Origin: Dichotomocladium elegans
Lineage: Eukaryota; Mucoromycota; Mucoromycetes; Mucorales; Lichtheimiaceae
Length of the DNA: 64,000 nucleotides
Direction: 5' to 3'
Assembly: GCA_025716815.1 (NCBI GenBank)
Contig: JAIXMN010000025.1
Location: forward strand, 186,001 to 250,000
Shown: positions 60,385-64,000 of the stretch, piece by piece
Layout of the letters: each line of letters begins with the position of its first letter
How positions within the stretch are numbered: position 1 is the first letter of the stretch
Notes under the pieces: generated by a model
The model's database searches: none
What the model saw: the letters and a program-made list of their open reading frames with translations, nothing else
Told to the model about the DNA's origin: nothing
Made by a program: the position numbers and the translations under genes

Positions 60385-61266
60385 CTACGGTTGCTGGTTG
60401 TGTGCAAGAAAGAGGGGATGTGTATCCCCGATGACAAATGGTAGGGTTGCACGCTTATAATAGTCGTTATAGAGCTCAATGTTGTCGATTACTGTGTCTA
60501 GGAGATGGGCTTGACCGGCAACCAAACCTGGGGCGTCGGCAAAAGAGATGGCGGTTATGTGGACATGAAGATGATAGTAGCTCGGTTGATAATGTAAGAA
60601 AAGGCGTAGCTGATCATTGCTTATGCCAAAGTCTTTGTTTGCTTGGGCGTAAGCTGTGTCGCGAATTGCTTTGAGGAGAGGCAGATGCTCAGTGGTAAGA
60701 TCGCGCAGCGATCGGACGTCGTCCCTGATGGCGATAGCGACCCAATAGAGCGAGTCTGACGTACCATCCCACTTCATATCAGGCAAAATCACAAAGCCAG
60801 TGCTGAAATCATTACAACGAAAAATAATCCGATCCGCCTCTGAAGTTCCATCTAGAATGTTTTTCACCCACTGGATACGCGCCGCTGGTATACTGTTTAT
60901 ATAAGGCAGCGTCACCTTTGTGTACATATTTGGCGTCTCGAGCACCATCCGCCTTGTCTGTTGCTCGTGCTTTCTGATGTGGAGTTCTGTGGCCGGGTAA
61001 ATCATTTTGATACGAGTGTCCGGCTCAAGGAGGTGCACATTGCCCATGCCCCATCCGTAAATGTTGTTCTCGGTAATGTCCTTTAAATTCTTCGTTTGAC
61101 TTGCCAACTTTGAAAGGTCCTCGTCGTTGTAATGTGCCTTTTCAAATGAGAGAATTGCATTCTCTCCATCGACCTCACCGAGGACATAGACTAACTTTGT
61201 TCGAGTATCGTGCGACAAGACGCGCGAAAATTTGAAGTGATTGATAACGTATTCCAGCGATGCCAT
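60385..61266 (-). CDS. Scavenger mRNA decapping enzyme DcpS
   Basis: A single exon encodes 293 residues from the ATG at 61266; an in-frame ATG at 61281 would add five. The C-terminal half has the histidine triad YYHLHVHI (His232, His234, His236; His234 is the expected nucleophile) preceded by LFLHYQPS. The N-terminal half has the DcpS dimer-swap domain, with KMIYPATELHIRKHEQQ and the SGFVILPDMKWDG-like segment (seen as STGFVILPDMKWDG) in the cap-binding region. DcpS hydrolyses the m7GpppN cap left after 3'-5' mRNA decay. It shares a 200-base divergent promoter with the next gene. It is one of the few intronless genes in the window. Confidence 0.93.
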   Translation of the reverse strand: MASLEYVINHFKFSRVLSHDTRTKLVYVLGEVDGENAILSFEKAHYNDEDLSKLASQTKNLKDITENNIYGWGMGNVHLLEPDTRIKMIYPATELHIRKHEQQTRRMVLETPNMYTKVTLPYINSIPAARIQWVKNILDGTSEADRIIFRCNDFSTGFVILPDMKWDGTSDSLYWVAIAIRDDVRSLRDLTTEHLPLLKAIRDTAYAQANKDFGISNDQLRLFLHYQPSYYHLHVHITAISFADAPGLVAGQAHLLDTVIDNIELYNDYYKRATLPFVIGDTHPLFLAHNQQP

Positions 61267-61466
61267 GTGTGTTTTACGCAACGGGAAAAAATAAGGAGAA
61301 GGGGGGAAAATAAACGTTCAGGTGACACAATGCGTGGGCGTTCAGTAGGGTTGGATCCACCCAAAAACGGAAACGTTCCCCAAGTGCACATTAAAGGGGA
61401 ACGATTGAGCATTGCTTGTTTGCTCCTTTTCTCCCCTCCCTCTTATTTCTTTTTACTCGAAAAGCC
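61267..61466. promoter_or_regulatory. Divergent promoter, DCPS / coiled-coil gene
   Basis: Two hundred bases separate the two start codons, so the segment must drive both genes. A pyrimidine-rich stretch precedes the right-hand ATG. Confidence 0.5.
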
Positions 61467-62846
61467 ATGTCTCCCATGCAACATAAGGGAGTCTTTGAAC
61501 CGAAGGATCCTCGAGTCATCAACATGTACGAAGACGATGGTGACGACGAGGAAGAACTTGAATTTCTAAGCCTGACCTCGGCATCGGATACCACGCCTCA
61601 ACCACGTCGTAAAAAGACAGGGACGCAAGCGCTTGCAGAATTTCTGATCACTACCAGTCCAGAAGAATTTCAAAAGAGTCCTCCAAAACGAAGCTCCAAC
61701 CCATTCTTTCGGCGCCGGAACAAGAACAAACCACCTTCATCCTCCAACTCCACACCCACCTTGGCGGCCTATCGATCCTCCTTGACATCCAACGGCACCA
61801 CCGCCAAGCACGTGGAGCTCGTTCCCACCAACTTGATCCAAGGCAGTAGTATGTCCACCGTTTCTCTGAATCGCATTGGAAATAGAACACCCTCGATGGG
61901 ATCCAAGACTCCCTCAGTACTTCGGAGGAGCCTCATGAGCAACAGTGATTCGCAGAGCCCGATACTCCCGTCGAACCGGAATAGCAAGGTTCGCGAGTCG
62001 AGCCTCTATAGCGACTCACTTCGCTACTCGCTTTCTGCTCGTAGCCAGACCAGCATCAACACAAACAACAACAACAACAATTATCATTATTTTATGTCTA
62101 TGCGGAGCCAACAATCATTTCTCAAACGCCACGACACAGACGTGAGTCTTGCCGCAGCAGGGCCGGTGACGCAGAGGCTGGATGAGCAGGAAGAGGACAC
62201 ACAAGGGCGGGAAGCAAAGGCGACAAAGGTCCTGGTGGACCATTACGCCTCCCGCCCCGCTGAAGAATTTGATGTTATTGAGCGCGCACTTTCCCAGCGG
62301 CTCGAGCGATTCAGGCAATCCCATATGAATGTACCAAGTGATGCTGTTACAGCCGATCTTGCGATAGAGCACATCCGCGCTTTGGAGGCTTCCAATCAAG
62401 CGCAACACGAGCAATCCTCCACAGCGACAGAAATAGCATTGTACGAAAAGAAAAAAGTACGCCATATGCAAGTCCAGACTATGCCCATAGACGACAACCA
62501 TCTGCAAGACGACAGACATACCGGCGCAGGGGACACTTTGGTTGGGAAGAAGCAGATAGTGACGGCTATGGTTGATCAAGGAGGAGGCATGGTACAAACC
62601 AATCTTATCGAGAAACTGCAAACTCAGCTGGCAGAGGAAACGCTCCAGCGCAAACGATTGCAAGCAGCTCTCGATGAAACATGCGACCACTTTGAAACTC
62701 TGAGCGGGCTTGCGTATAAGCGGCTCCGCGAGCTCTGGGAAGAGAAGATGTATTGGGAGAATACCTGTATTGAGCTTCGAGAAAGAACTCTAGAAATGAG
62801 CAAGAGGGACGACGCCAATACTGAATTCGCAGAGAGCGCAATTTGA
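61467..62846 (+). CDS. Uncharacterised fungal protein with C-terminal coiled coil
   Basis: A single exon encodes 459 residues from ATG 61467. After an acidic stretch (MYEDDGDDEEELEFL) comes TGTQALAEFLITTSPEEF, a motif I associate with disordered fungal proteins but not with a known function. The middle is Ser/Arg-rich with an Asn run. The last 75 residues form a coiled coil (LIEKLQTQLAEETLQRKRL, then LAYKRLRELWEEKMYWE). A low-complexity, coiled-coil layout suggests a scaffold; no enzymatic motif is seen. An AATAAA follows the stop by about 16 bases. Confidence 0.75.
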   Translation: MSPMQHKGVFEPKDPRVINMYEDDGDDEEELEFLSLTSASDTTPQPRRKKTGTQALAEFLITTSPEEFQKSPPKRSSNPFFRRRNKNKPPSSSNSTPTLAAYRSSLTSNGTTAKHVELVPTNLIQGSSMSTVSLNRIGNRTPSMGSKTPSVLRRSLMSNSDSQSPILPSNRNSKVRESSLYSDSLRYSLSARSQTSINTNNNNNNYHYFMSMRSQQSFLKRHDTDVSLAAAGPVTQRLDEQEEDTQGREAKATKVLVDHYASRPAEEFDVIERALSQRLERFRQSHMNVPSDAVTADLAIEHIRALEASNQAQHEQSSTATEIALYEKKKVRHMQVQTMPIDDNHLQDDRHTGAGDTLVGKKQIVTAMVDQGGGMVQTNLIEKLQTQLAEETLQRKRLQAALDETCDHFETLSGLAYKRLRELWEEKMYWENTCIELRERTLEMSKRDDANTEFAESAI

Positions 62847-62862
62847 AAGGCAGAAAAATATC

Positions 62863-62868
62863 AATAAA
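62863..62868 (+). terminator. Polyadenylation signal AATAAA
   Basis: Lies 17 bases after the stop codon of the coiled-coil protein gene and only 49 bases before the next ATG. Confidence 0.5.
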
Positions 62869-62916
62869 AGGCATAATTTTTCTTACATAGCTTCTTCTAA
62901 CATTCTACTGGACATC

Positions 62917-64000
62917 ATGCCGCGTTTTCTGTTATCCAAACTCATATCAGATAACAAAGATAAGATCTTCACTGTTCAGCAAAAAACATACCCTCTGGTG
63001 ATAAAGAATGTAGGTGTCGAAGCTCATGTACTGCTCATTAACTCTAATGCGTAAACAAAAATTAAAGATTTACATATACCAAAGTAATGACCAAGACGCA
63101 AGCTTCGCGATCGCTGAACTGACCGATGGTGACCATTGGATCCCAGCCGTTGTTGCAATACCGACGTTAATGCGTACCTTGGAGTAAGTTCGAATTTTTG
63201 TGCTCGATTATCGCTGGAGAATAACTAAAATAATCAAATTTCTCTGAATAGCGGAGACTCTGTCTTTGACCACCTTGACACCCTCCAAGGAGGCAATATC
63301 TTCATAACAGAGTTTATGCCGTACGTTTACCGGCGAGGGAAAGGTCTTGCTGTTAGTCTCACCATCATGAACTGTAATATCCCTCGCTCTGCGCCAGGTG
63401 GTAGCGAACAAGGCGAACTTGAGGACATATGCCTTGAGCCATCCGTCAATCAGTGGCTGATAGAGATGCAAAAGACAATTACAGGGTAATATATATATAG
63501 GGGGAGAGAGAGAGACAGTGTACATATACGACAGATGTTTGAGTTTTCTAACGGGCGATATAGTTTTGACGATGAATGCATCAAAGCATTGTATCCAAAG
63601 AAACATAAACGAGGTAAACCGATCAGTCAACAACACGCATGGACTTGAAAGATGAATTAAGCGGGGTGCGATGCAATTTAGATATCCAACCTTTCTTGGA
63701 TGAACTCCATGAAATATACAAAGTGGTTGAATTGCACGTGCTACGCATGTATGGTGAACTACCACTTCGAGTAAGTTTCCAAGCCAGTACTGTAAAAAAA
63801 CCAGCCAACCTCACAGTCAAGCGACATCTTCGAAGCCAGTGAAACCATCAAAGATCGTTCAACGGAAGAGGACAGTATCTGGCGAATTCAAGAATCAGAA
63901 GAGTACATCCGAAGTATCGGGAAGTGAGAACACACAGGATGAGGAGTTGACAGCACACCCACAATTGCGCCTGGAACCAAAGCCAGGACCAACAGCGATA
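62917..64000 (+). CDS. Incomplete gene, N-terminal domain possibly an OB fold
   Basis: Exons 62917-63009, 63068-63183 and 63252-about 63486 are in consistent phase, and further exons near 63551-63602 and 63648-63769 are likely. The start reads MPRFLLSKLISDNKDKIF, then IYIYQSNDQDASFAIAEL, TDGDHWIPAVVAIPTL, GGNIFITEFMPYVYRRGKG and LAVSLTIMNCNIP. The alternating strands around TDGDHWI and the closing hydrophobic strand resemble a telomere-type OB fold such as TPP1/Tpz1, but this is weak. Later segments are DELSGVRCNLDIQPFLDEL and a basic, disordered stretch running off the right edge. The last junction (63769 to 63807) is unresolved: the phase-keeping splice ends at a stop at 63925, while another frame stays open to the edge. 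Confidence 0.5.

Overview
The window looks like nuclear DNA of a filamentous fungus, most likely Mucoromycota (Mucorales-like). The evidence is a dense array of intron-rich genes on both strands, introns mostly 50-110 bases long, a full eukaryotic gene set (TORC2 subunit, MADS-box factor, CCH1 calcium channel, HRD1, BUB3, IPI3, DCPS, GPI10, pinin), and Tc1/mariner and Mutator-like transposons. The phylum is an inference from gene style and transposon type. No bacterial operons, CRISPR arrays, rRNA genes or convincing tRNA genes were seen. Exon structures were read by eye from splice signals, phase and conserved protein segments. All spliced models given with exon lists sum to a multiple of three.

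Layout: 1.3-2.2 kb, PH-domain protein. 2.6-8.4 kb, a transposon block: a deleted Tc1/mariner copy, then a Mutator-like element whose two flanks are about 0.8-kb inverted copies of a truncated Tc1/IS630-type transposase start. 8.7-11.0 kb, CHERP-like CID/RS/zinc-knuckle RNA-binding protein. 11.1-13.7 kb (minus), seven-span membrane protein and acetyl-CoA acetyltransferase. 14.0-15.1 kb, second Tc1 relic. 16-25.9 kb (plus), an unrecognised serine-rich protein, HbrB-type TORC2 subunit, MCM1/SRF-like MADS factor and peroxisomal ABCD half-transporter. 26.4-26.9 kb (minus), ribosomal protein eL30. 27.7-28.6 kb, third Tc1 relic. 29.4-30.8 kb, mitochondrial-type 3-hydroxyacyl-CoA dehydrogenase. 31.8-34.9 kb, divergent pair pinin / GPI10. 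35.7-44.9 kb (minus), LRR protein and the large CCH1 channel. 45.5-47.3 kb, fourth and longest Tc1 relic. 47.6-52.4 kb, convergent pair HRD1 / APSES-ankyrin factor. 55.2-58.5 kb, convergent pair IPI3 / BUB3. 60.4-62.8 kb, divergent pair DCPS / uncharacterised coiled-coil protein. From 62.9 kb to the right edge, an incomplete gene whose start looks OB-fold-like.

The genes are mostly housekeeping and do not form one pathway, though several touch on lipid use (thiolase, 3-hydroxyacyl-CoA dehydrogenase and the fatty-acid ABC transporter all serve acyl-CoA metabolism), mRNA processing (CHERP-like, pinin, DCPS) and the secretory pathway (GPI10, HRD1). The two observations most worth following are an apparent U12-type AT-AC intron inside the GPI10 homologue, which implies a working minor spliceosome, and the Mutator-like element with long inverted arms that carry captured transposase DNA-binding domains.
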